DNA of 64,000 nt, taken from the NCBI RefSeq assembly GCF_012932365.1, contig NZ_JAAIIH010000004.1:1-64000 (forward strand), written 5' to 3'. This document shows positions 8,674-17,442 of the stretch, piece after piece. The translations under genes and the position numbers were made by a program. Below the pieces are notes generated by a model. It was not told where the DNA came from, searched no databases, and worked only from the letters and a program-made list of their open reading frames with translations. Position 1 is the stretch's first letter. Each line of letters starts with the position of its first letter. This stretch comes from Bifidobacterium moraviense (lineage in GTDB: Bacteria; Actinomycetota; Actinomycetes; Actinomycetales; Bifidobacteriaceae).

Positions 8674-10749
8674 ATGGCGGACCGTTTCGATGCACAGGCG
8701 TTCCTGAAGGGACTGGACGCGATCTTCGACGCGCACGAACAGGCGAAGAAGGCGGAGCCATACCTGCTGCAGGCGCTCACGGACGCGGAGAACGCGCACG
8801 ACGAGGCCGGACAGCTCACGGTGCTCAACGAGATCATGGGCTTCTACCGCTCGCAGTCGCGTCACGAGGACAACCAGTGGATGGTGCAGCGCGCGCTGGA
8901 GCTCGCCGCGCACATGGGACTCGAGGACACCGAGGCGTGGACCACCACGCTCATCAACGCGGCCACGAGCATGCGCGCCGCCAAGCGCTACGACCAGGCC
9001 GAGGACCTGTACCGCCAGGCGCTGGACTCCGCGCTGAAGACCTACGGCCCCGCGGACCGCCGCCTCGCCGCGCTGCACAACAACCTGTCGATCCTCTACA
9101 GCGAGACGCACCGCCTGAACAAGGCCGAGGCGGAGCTGCGCGAGGCGCTGCGCATCATCGAGGCCTCGTCCGTCAACGCCGATCAGGACCTCGACGTGGC
9201 GTCCACCCACACCAACCTCGCGCTCACGCTGCTGGAGGAAGGCAAGAAGGAAGGCGCCACCGCGCACGCCAGGAAAGCGCTGGAGATCTACCGCAACGGG
9301 CATCTGGAGCACAGCGCGCACTACGCCTCCGCGCTGGCCGGCTACGCGCAGGTGTGCTACCACAACTCCCTGTTCGTGGACGCCGTGGACGCCTACCGCC
9401 ACGCGCTGGCCGTGATCGAGGAATGCTACGGCACGGACAACGACTACTACCGCGTGACCGTGGCCAACCTCGAGGACGCCGTCAAGGCCGCCGAGGAGCT
9501 GGGCATGAAGGTGCCCGACGAGAACCCGTACGAGGGCAACGCCGAGGCCCCGGCAGCCGTCCCGCCCGCCGCGCAGCCCGTCGCCGGCGCCGACGCGCAG
9601 GACGCGGACGCCGTCTCCGAGGATGCCGCCTCCGCGGACGCCGCGCAGGGCACGCAGGGCGTGGACGCCGCGAAGACGCTGCTCGAGGACGCGCAGTCCA
9701 GGGACGCGGACATCAACGCCGCGCTGAGCCGCCCGCCGATGACCGGCCTGCAGCTCGCCAAGGCGTACTGGGAGGCGTACGGCAAGCCGCTCATCGCGGA
9801 GAAATACCCGGAGTATCAGGGCCGCATCGCCGCCGGTCTCGTGGGCCACGGCTCCGAGTGCTACGGCTTCGACGACGAGATCTCGCAGGACCACGACTTC
9901 GGTCCCGGCTTCTGCCTGTGGCTGACGGCCGAGGACTACGCGAAGATCGGCGAGCAGCTGCAGGCCGACTACGAGGCGCTCCCCCAGACGTTCCAGGGCT
10001 ACGGTCCGCGCGAGCAGACCGCACGCGCGCAGGGCGCCGGTCGCCGCGTGGGCGTGTTCGAGATCGGCCAGTTCTTCGAATCCATCACCGGCTATCCGCA
10101 GGCGCCCGCGGAGGACGCGCCGCACGAGTGGCTCATGCTCGACGAGGCGACGCTGGCCGCCGCCACGAACGGACAGGTGTTCGCCGATCCGCTCGGCCGC
10201 TTCTCCAAGGTACGTCAGGGCTTCAAGCTCATGCCGCAGGACGTGGTGCTCTCGCTCATCTCGCGTCGCCTCGGCATGATCGCGCAGGCCGGACAGTACA
10301 ACGTGCCGCGCATGCTCAGGCGCGGCGACGGCGCCGCGGCGATGCTCTCGATCGACGAGTTCGTCAAGGCCACCGCGTCGCTGGTGTTCCTCATCAACAC
10401 GCCGACGGCGGTCGGATATCTGCCGTACTACAAGTGGCAGTTCGCCGCGCTGCGCAAGCTGTCGCGCCGCATCGCCACGATGCTGGCGGACGTGACCGAG
10501 CAGCTGGAGAAGGTGCTGCGCCTGAGCTCCGCGGCGTGCTTCGGCGGCGCGGGATTCGGCGAAGGCGGCAAGGGCGCGGGCCCGGCCATCGATCAGGTGA
10601 CCGCGACCATCGACCACATCTGCGCCGAGATCGTCAAGCAGCTCAAGCGCGAGCGCCTCACCGAGTCGGACGAGACGTTCCTCGAATGGCAGCGTCCGTA
10701 CGTGGAGGAGCACATCGTCAGCAGCAACCCGGTGCTGCGCAGTCTGTGA
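8674..10749 (+). CDS. TPR protein with a DUF4037 nucleotidyltransferase-like domain
   Basis: A cytosolic 691-aa protein with two modules. Residues about 20-290 form tetratricopeptide repeats (for example YDQAEDLYRQALDSALKTYG and NKAEAELREALRII). A Pro/Ala/Asp-rich linker follows at about 290-350. The C-terminal part is a DUF4037 domain: GHGSECYGFDDEISQDHDFG (393-409 region) fits the nucleotidyltransferase pattern of a Gly-Ser followed by Asp-x-Asp (D406, D408), so metal-dependent NMP transfer is possible. The real activity of the family is not known to me. GAGGAGGAG gives a strong ribosome site 5-6 nt before the ATG, and TAGACT at about 8608 may be its -10. The DUF4125 gene follows 80 bp downstream on the same strand and is very likely its partner. 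Confidence 0.85.
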   Translation: MADRFDAQAFLKGLDAIFDAHEQAKKAEPYLLQALTDAENAHDEAGQLTVLNEIMGFYRSQSRHEDNQWMVQRALELAAHMGLEDTEAWTTTLINAATSMRAAKRYDQAEDLYRQALDSALKTYGPADRRLAALHNNLSILYSETHRLNKAEAELREALRIIEASSVNADQDLDVASTHTNLALTLLEEGKKEGATAHARKALEIYRNGHLEHSAHYASALAGYAQVCYHNSLFVDAVDAYRHALAVIEECYGTDNDYYRVTVANLEDAVKAAEELGMKVPDENPYEGNAEAPAAVPPAAQPVAGADAQDADAVSEDAASADAAQGTQGVDAAKTLLEDAQSRDADINAALSRPPMTGLQLAKAYWEAYGKPLIAEKYPEYQGRIAAGLVGHGSECYGFDDEISQDHDFGPGFCLWLTAEDYAKIGEQLQADYEALPQTFQGYGPREQTARAQGAGRRVGVFEIGQFFESITGYPQAPAEDAPHEWLMLDEATLAAATNGQVFADPLGRFSKVRQGFKLMPQDVVLSLISRRLGMIAQAGQYNVPRMLRRGDGAAAMLSIDEFVKATASLVFLINTPTAVGYLPYYKWQFAALRKLSRRIATMLADVTEQLEKVLRLSSAACFGGAGFGEGGKGAGPAIDQVTATIDHICAEIVKQLKRERLTESDETFLEWQRPYVEEHIVSSNPVLRSL

Positions 10750-10829
10750 CGGGCCGCGTCGGTCGACGCATGAGAACCGACGCGCGACATGAATCGGCGT
10801 ATACGCATGAATCGAAAGGACGGCAGGGC

Positions 10830-11459
10830 ATGAGCACTGCGATCGAGGCGAGCGAACTGCAGGAATCCATCGTCCGCCACGAGTGGGACCAGTTCCAGCG
10901 CACCAACAACGAGGGCGGCCGCGCCGCATGTCAGGGCAACTGGCCGACGTTCCACCAGATGCGGCTGAGCCAGTTCCTCACGTGGCCGACGGAGCTGCAG
11001 CGCAGCTACGCCGACGATCTGGACGAGGCCGACCGCGTGGGGCGCAACCTCGTCACCGAGAAGTACGGGCGCATGATGGCGTCCACCGCGCCCGAACAGT
11101 ACCGCGAGACGATCGAACCGTACATCCCGCGCCTGAGCGACGAGCGCGTCGCACGGCAGGAGGCCGTGATCGCGCGGCAGGTGGCGTGGACGCGCGACTT
11201 CCGCGAACGCTACCCGCACCTCGGCGAGGCGATGCGCGTGCTCACCACGAGCGAGGACACGCCGTCCAAGACATCGTTCGAGACATACCTGCGCGGCGAG
11301 CTGGGCACGTACTCCGATCGCACGCTGGGCCTGTACGAGACGATGGTGGCGGCCAAGGCGGCGGCCGGCGAGAACCTGACCGAGCAGACGATCCTCAACA
11401 CCGTGCGGCTGGGCGGGTTCGACGGGCTGGACGACGCCGAGGCGCAGCTCGCGGCCTGA
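10830..11459 (+). CDS. DUF4125 family protein
   Basis: A 209-aa soluble, largely helical protein. The N-terminal region (IVRHEWDQFQRTNNEGGRAA, then CQGNWPTFHQMRLSQFLTW) matches what I know of the DUF4125 family, which is often next to DUF4037 proteins in actinobacteria and firmicutes. No catalytic motif is obvious; the conserved His/Trp/Asn block near residues 17-40 might bind a ligand or the partner. The start ATG has AAAGGACGGCAGGGC upstream. It is probably cotranscribed with the TPR-DUF4037 gene. Role unknown; an accessory or activator subunit of the nucleotidyltransferase is an inference from synteny only. Confidence 0.8.
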   Translation: MSTAIEASELQESIVRHEWDQFQRTNNEGGRAACQGNWPTFHQMRLSQFLTWPTELQRSYADDLDEADRVGRNLVTEKYGRMMASTAPEQYRETIEPYIPRLSDERVARQEAVIARQVAWTRDFRERYPHLGEAMRVLTTSEDTPSKTSFETYLRGELGTYSDRTLGLYETMVAAKAAAGENLTEQTILNTVRLGGFDGLDDAEAQLAA

Positions 11460-11615
11460 CGCCGTTCCTCCCGCCATCCTGCGCCCCTCCCCGTCATCCT
11501 GCGCGGCGCGCGCCTCTCTCCTCCAGTCATCCTGAGCAACGCATGTCCCCTCCCGTCATCCTGAGCGCAACGCACGCCCTTCCTTCCGTCATCCCGCGCG
11601 GCACGCTCCTTCCCC

Positions 11616-11717
11616 GTCATCCTGAGCGAAGGCGAAGCCGAAGTCGAAGGATCCCTGACCCCACGGGAACGATCAAAGATCCTTCGACTCCGCCCTACGG
11701 GCTCCGCTCAGGATGAC
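11616..11717. repeat. GTCATCCTGAGC palindromic element, copy 1
   Basis: A 102-bp inverted repeat. The left arm runs from GTCATCCTGAGCG through GTCGAAGGATCC, and the right arm returns through GATCCTTCGAC to CGCTCAGGATGAC. The gap 11460-12050 also holds many single half-units GTCATCCTGAGC(A/G) (for example near 11492, 11526, 11556, 11776 and 11806). The gap has no gene. Confidence 0.9.
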
Positions 11718-11835
11718 AGGAAAAAGCCACGTACCCCAAGACTGACAAGAAACAGAACAGCGCACGCCCCCTCCCGTCATCCTGAGCAACGCACGCCTTC
11801 CTCCCGTCATCCTGAGCAACGCATGCCTTCCTCCA

Positions 11836-11937
11836 GTCATCCTGAGCGAAGGCGAAGCCGGAGTCGAAGGATCCCTGACCCCACGGGAACGATCAAAGAT
11901 CCTTCGACTCCGCCCTGCGGGCTCCGCTCAGGATGAC
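11836..11937. repeat. GTCATCCTGAGC palindromic element, copy 2
   Basis: A 102-bp copy almost identical to the one at 11616, including the CCCCACGGGAACGATCAA centre, so the two are recent duplicates. Single right-arm fragments (CTCAGGATGACGG) follow at about 11960-12003. Confidence 0.9.
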
Positions 11938-12050
11938 AGGGAAAAAGCCACGTACCCCACTCAGGATGACGGGAAAAGGCCACGCACCCCGCTCAGGATG
12001 ACGGAAAGGGCATGTCAGGACGACGAGAAAGAGGACTCCGCACGGCGCGC

Positions 12051-12056
12051 TAGGGT
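12051..12056 (+). promoter_or_regulatory. -10 of a probable leaderless promoter
   Basis: TAGGGT ends 6 nt before the ATG of the alpha/beta hydrolase gene. The intervening GAAGGC could alternatively be a weak ribosome site. Confidence 0.45.
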
Positions 12057-12062
12057 GAAGGC

Positions 12063-13742
12063 ATGAGGAGAATGGCAGGGGCGGCACGGCTGGCGGCCGC
12101 AACCATGGTGATCTGGATGGTGCTGGCGGCCCTGGGCGCGCTGATGACCCCGCCGTGGCATCCCGAACGCTACTCGGACCACATCGCCGTGGAGACGCCG
12201 GACACCACGATCGCCGCCGCGGATCCGTCCGTCGGCACCGGCACGCCGATGGGCACGTACGAGGTGCGCGAATCCACGGTCACCATTCCCCTGACGGACG
12301 CCGTGAGCGTGAACGCCATCGTGCGCGAGCCGGTGGGCGCGCCCGGCGAACGTCCCGCATTGCTCATGCTGCAGGGCGCGGGCACCGGCAGGGCCACCGA
12401 GGTGTACGGCGACATCGCGCCGCAGCTGGCGAGCGCGGGCATCGTGACGATGGTGCCGGACAAGCGCCTCGACGACTACACGCTGTTCCACCGCGACTAC
12501 GTCTCCATGGCGCACGACTACGAGAAGGAGCTCGACCTGCTGCGCGCGATGCCGGGCGTGGACCCCAAGCGCACCGGCGTCTACGCCGAGTCGGAGGGCA
12601 CGTGGATCAGCGCGGTGATGACGGACGAGCGCCCGGACATCGCGTTCTCGGTCATCGTGTCGTCGCCGGTGTATTCGGGGCGCGAGCAGATGACGATGGC
12701 GGCGAGCACGTACTTCGCGCAGACCGGCGTGCCGCGCGCGGTGGCGGGCGACATCCCCAAGTTCACGATGCTCGACTTCTCGCTGGTGCGGCTGGACTAC
12801 GCCGACTTCGACGCACTCTCCCGGTTCGGTCGGCTCACGCAGCCCGCGCTGGTGGTCTACGGCACGCTCGACCCGTCGATGCCGATCGAGCAGGGCGCGC
12901 GCGAGATCCGCGACCGCGCGGCGTCCGGCTCCGGCAACCGCAACGTGACGCTGCGCTACTACCCCACCAACCATCAGATGCGGCTGGGCGCGCGCGTCTC
13001 CAGACCGAACCTGACGCTCGACCCGTCGTACGTGCGCGACGTAGCCTCGTGGATCAACGCGGCGGCGGCCGGCACCGGCGCCGACGGCTGGCGCACGCCG
13101 ATGACGGCCGGCGCGCAGCCGGACCAGATGTTCGCGGTGCGCACGGGAGCCATGACCGGCGGGGCGATGTCGCCGCGGTCGCTCACGCAGCTGGCAGCGC
13201 TCATGGTCGGCGGCGCGGCGGCGCTGGCGTTGGCCGGGGTTCCGGGCGCGGCGTGGGGTCTGATGCGCGGCGCACGACGTGCGATGACCGGGGCTCGCGG
13301 GACGGCCGGGACTCGCGGGACGCGGGGATTCGGCCGTGGCGCGGCGGCGCGACTGTGGGCGCTGGGGACCGGCACGCTGGTCGCGCTGCTGGCCGCGGGC
13401 GTCTATCTGGGGCTGCTGGTGGCCACGTCGCTGCAGCTGGAGTCCAACGAACCGCTGTTCCACGGCGGCTGGGTGGCGATGCGCGTCCTGAGCGTGCTGG
13501 TGGCGCTGCTGTGGGCGTCCGCGCTGCTGCGCCTGTGGGGCGATGCCCGGCGACCGTATGACGACGCGGCGACCGAGGCCGTGCATGCCGCGCCCGTCGC
13601 GCATCGCGCCGCCGTCACGCGCGACGGCTCCCGCTCTCGGTTCGCAAGGGGCGTTATCCCGTGGACGCTGACCGTCCTCACGCTCGCCGGCACGGGACTC
13701 GTCACCGTCGCCTTGGCGTTCTTCGGCCTGTACAGTCTCTGA
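12063..13742 (+). CDS. Membrane-anchored alpha/beta hydrolase
   Basis: A 559-aa protein with an N-terminal hydrophobic helix (residues 9-28), an extracytoplasmic alpha/beta hydrolase domain (about 60-325), and three hydrophobic helices at the C terminus (about 380-400, 440-460 and 480-500) plus one at the very end. The catalytic set can be read directly: oxyanion-hole loop LQGAGTG, nucleophile S177 in AESEG, acid D270 in YGTLDPSMP, and H304 in PTNHQM. The family includes dienelactone-hydrolase-like esterases and peptidases; the substrate is unknown, and an ester or lipid at the cell envelope is a guess from the topology. It is flanked on both sides by clusters of GTCATCCTGAGC palindromes and has no same-operon neighbours. 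Confidence 0.82.
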   Translation: MRRMAGAARLAAATMVIWMVLAALGALMTPPWHPERYSDHIAVETPDTTIAAADPSVGTGTPMGTYEVRESTVTIPLTDAVSVNAIVREPVGAPGERPALLMLQGAGTGRATEVYGDIAPQLASAGIVTMVPDKRLDDYTLFHRDYVSMAHDYEKELDLLRAMPGVDPKRTGVYAESEGTWISAVMTDERPDIAFSVIVSSPVYSGREQMTMAASTYFAQTGVPRAVAGDIPKFTMLDFSLVRLDYADFDALSRFGRLTQPALVVYGTLDPSMPIEQGAREIRDRAASGSGNRNVTLRYYPTNHQMRLGARVSRPNLTLDPSYVRDVASWINAAAAGTGADGWRTPMTAGAQPDQMFAVRTGAMTGGAMSPRSLTQLAALMVGGAAALALAGVPGAAWGLMRGARRAMTGARGTAGTRGTRGFGRGAAARLWALGTGTLVALLAAGVYLGLLVATSLQLESNEPLFHGGWVAMRVLSVLVALLWASALLRLWGDARRPYDDAATEAVHAAPVAHRAAVTRDGSRSRFARGVIPWTLTVLTLAGTGLVTVALAFFGLYSL

Positions 13743-13832
13743 CATGCCCGCGCCGCGCCCGCTCATCGCCCTCGTCGTCCCGAACGAAGCGCCCCCTCTC
13801 GTCATCCCGAGCGGGGCGCGCGATCTCTCCCC

Positions 13833-13930
13833 GTCATCCTGAGCGGAGCCCGCAGGGCGAAGTCGAAGGATCCCTGACCACCGCACACCAAAGATCCTTC
13901 GACTCCGGCTCCGCCTCCGCTCAGGATGAC
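13833..13930. repeat. GTCATCCTGAGC palindromic element, copy 3
   Basis: A 98-bp inverted repeat like those at 11616 and 11836 but with the centre ACCACCGCACACCAA. The gap 13743-14426 holds three full copies and several half-units and no gene. Confidence 0.9.
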
Positions 13931-14051
13931 ACAAAAAACCAGCATGGCCTCGCGCAGGATGACGCAAGACCGGCATGGCCTCAGTCGGGGCAGCGCAAAA
14001 CCGGCACGACCTCCGCCCCGTCATCCTAAGCGAGACACGCGGTCCCCTCTC

Positions 14052-14149
14052 GTCATCCTGAGCGGAGCACGCAGGGCGAAGTCGAAGGATCCCTGACCAC
14101 CGCACACCAAAGATCCTTCGACTGCGGCTCCGCCTCCGCTCAGGATGAC
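14052..14149. repeat. GTCATCCTGAGC palindromic element, copy 4
   Basis: 98 bp, with the same centre as the copy at 13833 and a few substitutions in the arms. It is tandem with it at a distance of 219 bp. Confidence 0.9.
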
Positions 14150-14241
14150 ACAAAAAACCAGCACGACCTCCGCCCCGTCATCCTGAGCGACGCACGCGAT
14201 CTCTCTCCCTGTCATCCTGAGCGGAGCGTGCGTCCCCTCTC

Positions 14242-14337
14242 GTCATCCTGAGCGGAGCCCGCAGGGCGAAGTCGAAGGATCCTTGACCAGCACACCAAGG
14301 ATCCTTCGACTGCGGCTTCGCCTCCGCTCAGGATGAC
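14242..14337. repeat. GTCATCCTGAGC palindromic element, copy 5
   Basis: 96 bp, with the centre shortened to GACCAGCACACCAAG. It starts 190 bp after copy 4 and lies just beyond the 3' end of the HAD gene (minus strand). Confidence 0.9.
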
Positions 14338-14426
14338 GCAAAAACCGGCATGGCCTCGCGCAGGATGACACAGGATCGGCACGACCGTCACTCGGAACGA
14401 CGCAAGACCGGCATGGCTGCGCAGGA

Positions 14427-15092
14427 CTATGCGAACAGCCGGGCGCGCAGGGCGTCGGCGGCGGTGAAGCGGATGCCGGCGAGTCCCACGGCGGTGGCCG
14501 CGTCGGCGTTGCGCTGCTTGTCGTCCACGAACGCGGTGGTCGCCGGGTCGACGCCGAACCGCGCGATGGCGCGACGGTAGATCTCCGCGTCCGGCTTGTG
14601 CACCCGCTCGGTGCTGGAGACCACCACGTCGCACAGCAGTCCGAGCGCCGGGAACAGCTCGCGCGCGGCGTCCACGTACTTCACGGTGAAGTTGGTCAGG
14701 CCCCAGCAGCGCACGCCGGCCGCGTCCAGATCGCGCAGCAGCGTCTCCATGCCCGGGATCATGCCGGCGAGCGCCATGCGCTGACGCTCGAAGTACACGC
14801 GGAACACCCACGCCACCGCGGGGCCGTGATGCTCCTCGTAGTCGGCGAGGATCCGCTCCTCGCTCCAGCCCAGATCGGACAGCTCGTCGTAGTGCCAGAA
14901 GCCGTACTCGTCGGCGCGGTCGAAGAACATGTCGATCACGCCGGGCGGGTACTGTCCCTCGAGCGGGATGCGCGGCCGCCAGTCCACCAGCACGTCGCAG
15001 AAGTCGAAGATCACGTCGCTGTAGGCGGGAACGCCGTGCGCGCGTTCGCCGTGCGCGGGGGCCGCGGAGGATGTCTCGATGCTCATGCTCAT
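14427..15092 (-). CDS. HAD-superfamily hydrolase, dehalogenase/YihX-like
   Basis: A 221-aa cytosolic protein with the HAD fold. Motif I is VIFDFCDVLVDW with nucleophile D30; the +2 position is Cys32 instead of the Asp that acts as general acid in phosphatases. Motif II is WGLTNFT, motif III is the Lys in RVHKPDAEIY, and motif IV is AFVDDKQRNADAA. The cap is helical. Loss of the +2 Asp is normal in the dehalogenase and YihX-like branches, so simple phosphatase activity should not be assumed. ATG at 15092 was chosen because AAGGTGA lies 6 nt upstream; this ribosome site sits in the last codons of the GntR gene, so the two are translationally coupled. It is the last gene of the kinase/permease/phospho-lyase cluster. 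Confidence 0.8.
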   Translation of the reverse strand: MSMSIETSSAAPAHGERAHGVPAYSDVIFDFCDVLVDWRPRIPLEGQYPPGVIDMFFDRADEYGFWHYDELSDLGWSEERILADYEEHHGPAVAWVFRVYFERQRMALAGMIPGMETLLRDLDAAGVRCWGLTNFTVKYVDAARELFPALGLLCDVVVSSTERVHKPDAEIYRRAIARFGVDPATTAFVDDKQRNADAATAVGLAGIRFTAADALRARLFA

Positions 15093-15097
15093 ACCGG

Positions 15098-16078
15098 TCA
15101 CCTTACCTGCGATGCCTGTCCGACCTGTCCGACCTGTCCGACCTGTCCGGCCCGTCCCATCAGACCGATCCGTCCCGCCATCCCGATCTGCCCGTCACGT
15201 CCGCCGTCCCCGTCGGGCTCGTCGCGCCCGTCGCGCCGCGTGGCGGACAGCCGCACGTACCCCGAGTGGCGCATCGTGAAGCGGATGCGGTCGGCGCGGT
15301 AGCAGTCCATGGCCCGCTCGCACGGTCGGCCGCGGGTGTCGCGCGTGATGCGGCGCACGCGCACCACGGGCGCGCCGATCTCCACGCCGAGGAGCTCCGC
15401 GAGCCGCGCGTCGGCCTCCACGGTCTCCATCGTCTCGTCCACCACGGCGGGATGCACGTCGTAGTAGCGTTCGAACATCGTGTAGAACGGCTGGGTGAGG
15501 TCGTGCGTGGGGAACTGCGGGAACAGGTCGGCCGGCAGGTGGCTTGTCTCCACGGACAGCGGCCCGTCGTCGATGAACCGCAGGCGCGTGATGTCGTAGA
15601 TCGTCGGCGCGGGGCCGCCCAGCTCCAGCAGTCGTGCGTCGGAGGGCGACGCCGGCGTGATCACCGCGCGCAGCACCGACGAGCGCAGGTCGAACCCCTG
15701 CCGCCGCGCGATCACCGGCAGCGACTCGGAGGTGTTGAAGTTGCGTTCGAGCCGGTCGTCGGCCACCACGATCCCGCCGCCGCGGCCGATCTTGCGGATC
15801 ACCTCGTGCCGCGACTCCAGCTGGGTCAGCGCCAGACGCAGTTCGAAGCGGCTGACGCCGAACTCGGCCGCCAGCCCGCGCTCCGATCCCATCTTCTCCC
15901 CCGGCTCCAGCTCGCGGTCGCGGATCATCGCGCGGATGCGGTGGACGATCTCGTCCACCGAGGGGCGGCGCACGGCGGCGGGGTCGGTCGCATCGGGACC
16001 GGTCTCGCCCGCCGTCATGTCGTCGTCGCTCATGTCCTCGTCCTCACGTGCAGTCGGTACGATCGGCGTGCCTGCCAT
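15098..16078 (-). CDS. GntR-family regulator, UTRA (HutC-type) effector domain
   Basis: A 326-aa DNA-binding regulator. After a variable acidic N terminus, residues about 40-105 form the winged helix (IVHRIRAMIRDRELEPGEKM, then GLAAEFGVSRFELRLALTQL). The UTRA ligand-binding domain follows at about 125-280 (PTIYDITRLRFIDDGPLSVE, RVRRITRDTRGRPCERAM). The C terminus carries an unusual Arg/Gly/Asp tail ending in VGQVGQVGQ, encoded by a 9-bp tandem repeat. ATG at 16078 overlaps the stop of the upstream phospho-lyase gene (TGATG), which suggests coupling; a second Met at 16033, after GAGGACGAGGAC, is an alternative start. It is probably the local regulator of the cluster, but the effector is unknown. 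Confidence 0.88.
   Translation of the reverse strand: MAGTPIVPTAREDEDMSDDDMTAGETGPDATDPAAVRRPSVDEIVHRIRAMIRDRELEPGEKMGSERGLAAEFGVSRFELRLALTQLESRHEVIRKIGRGGGIVVADDRLERNFNTSESLPVIARRQGFDLRSSVLRAVITPASPSDARLLELGGPAPTIYDITRLRFIDDGPLSVETSHLPADLFPQFPTHDLTQPFYTMFERYYDVHPAVVDETMETVEADARLAELLGVEIGAPVVRVRRITRDTRGRPCERAMDCYRADRIRFTMRHSGYVRLSATRRDGRDEPDGDGGRDGQIGMAGRIGLMGRAGQVGQVGQVGQASQVR
15115..15150. repeat. 9-bp microsatellite in the GntR gene 3' end
   Basis: Four head-to-tail units of CCTGTCCG(A/G) lie inside the coding region and encode the repeated Gly-Gln-Val tail. Because the period is a multiple of three, unit gain or loss would only lengthen or shorten the tail. Confidence 0.9.
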
Positions 16079-17442
16079 CACAGTCCCAGCGTCGCGAGGG
16101 TCTTGGTGAAGCCGTCCATGAACCAGTCGACGTCGGACTCGCTGAACACCAGCGGCGGGCGGAGCTTGAGGATGTTGCCGAAGCGTCCGCACACGGAGGT
16201 GAGGATGTGGTTGTCGCGCAGCGTCTCGAGGATGTCGAGCGCGGCCTTCTGGTCGGGCTCCTTGGTGCCGGGCTTCACGATCTCGCAGCCGATGTACAGT
16301 CCGGCGCCGCGCACGTCGCCGATGCACGGGTGCGCGTCCATGAGGCCCGCGACGGCCTGCTTGAACACGGCGCCCACGCGCTTGGCGTTGCCCATGGTGT
16401 CCTCGTCGCGCATCACGTCGAGCACGGCCTGCGCGGCGGCCATGCACACCGGGTTGCCGCCGAACGTGTTGAAGTACGGGATGGATCCGGCGAACGGCTC
16501 GAGCACCTCGTGGCGCGCGGCCATGAGCGAGGTGGGCAGGCCGTTGGCCATCGGCTTGCCGGAGGTGACGAGGTCCGGCACGATGCCCTGACGGCCGAAG
16601 CCCCAGAACGCGTCGCCGGTGCGCGTGAAGCCGGGCTGCACCTCGTCGGCGATCCACACGCCGCCCAGCTCGTGCACGGTGTCGATCACCGGCTTGAGGT
16701 AGCCCACCGGGTCCGGGTAGACGCCGTCGGAGGAGAAGATCGAATCGGCCAGCAGCGCCGCGAACTTGATGCCGTGCCGGTTCATGTCCGCCACGGCCTT
16801 GCGCACCTCGCCGGCCATCCAGTTGCCGAATTCGGCGGCGGTGCACTCGGCGGCGGGCTTGCCGTCGATGGTCAGGCGGTACGTGTCCGGCGTGGGGATC
16901 ATGCGCATCGTCAGGCCCAGCGTCTGCGCGGTGCCGAGCGCCGGCGACAGCTTGGACGTGAGCGCGGAGTTGCCGTGGTACGCCTCGTGCGTGACGATCA
17001 CGCCCTCGCCGCCGGTGTACGTCTGCGCCACGCGCACGGCGAGGTCGTTGGCCTCGGAGCCGGTGCACTGGAACATGATGCGGTCGATCTCGTCCGGCAT
17101 GGTGGAGAGGATATCCTCCGCGTAGTGGAGGATGTTCTCGTGCAGGTAGCGCGTGTGCGTGTTGAGCAGCGACGCCTGCCTGGTGAGCGCCTCCACGACG
17201 CGCGGATGGCAGTGGCCCACGGACGCCACGTTGTTGTACACGTCCAGGTATTCGACGCCGTCCGCGTCCCACAGGTGCGATCCGCGGCCCTTCACCAGAT
17301 GCACGGGGTTGCGGTAGAACAGGCGGTAGGCCGGCCCCAGCACCTCGCGTTCCTCGGTGAGCTTGCGGGTCTCGGGGTCGAGCGCCGCCGCCATTTCCGG
17401 ACGGAAGCTGTTGGTGTCCATGATCGTCGATCGCGTTGCCAT
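16078..17442 (-). CDS. Class III PLP enzyme of the AGXT2L type: probable phosphoethanolamine or phosphohydroxylysine phospho-lyase
   Basis: A 454-aa PLP fold-type I protein. PLP-binding marks are GSEAND (128-133), D266 in IADEVQPGF, and the Schiff-base lysine K296 in TSGKPMANG. The stretches NNVASVGHCHP and LLNTHTRYLHENI closely resemble the AGXT2L group rather than ordinary GABA or ornithine transaminases. Known AGXT2L members are ammonia-phospholyases that split O-phosphoethanolamine to acetaldehyde, ammonia and phosphate, or act likewise on 5-phosphohydroxylysine. The neighbouring kinase and permease fit that chemistry. The ATG at 17442 has AAGGAATC upstream; the longer reading frame is low-complexity and rejected. 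A plain omega-aminotransferase is the main alternative. Confidence 0.82.
   Translation of the reverse strand: MATRSTIMDTNSFRPEMAAALDPETRKLTEEREVLGPAYRLFYRNPVHLVKGRGSHLWDADGVEYLDVYNNVASVGHCHPRVVEALTRQASLLNTHTRYLHENILHYAEDILSTMPDEIDRIMFQCTGSEANDLAVRVAQTYTGGEGVIVTHEAYHGNSALTSKLSPALGTAQTLGLTMRMIPTPDTYRLTIDGKPAAECTAAEFGNWMAGEVRKAVADMNRHGIKFAALLADSIFSSDGVYPDPVGYLKPVIDTVHELGGVWIADEVQPGFTRTGDAFWGFGRQGIVPDLVTSGKPMANGLPTSLMAARHEVLEPFAGSIPYFNTFGGNPVCMAAAQAVLDVMRDEDTMGNAKRVGAVFKQAVAGLMDAHPCIGDVRGAGLYIGCEIVKPGTKEPDQKAALDILETLRDNHILTSVCGRFGNILKLRPPLVFSESDVDWFMDGFTKTLATLGL

Noticed and set aside
11460..14426. Insertion sequence remnants
   Set aside because: Only non-coding inverted repeats are present; no transposase fragment is readable on either strand.
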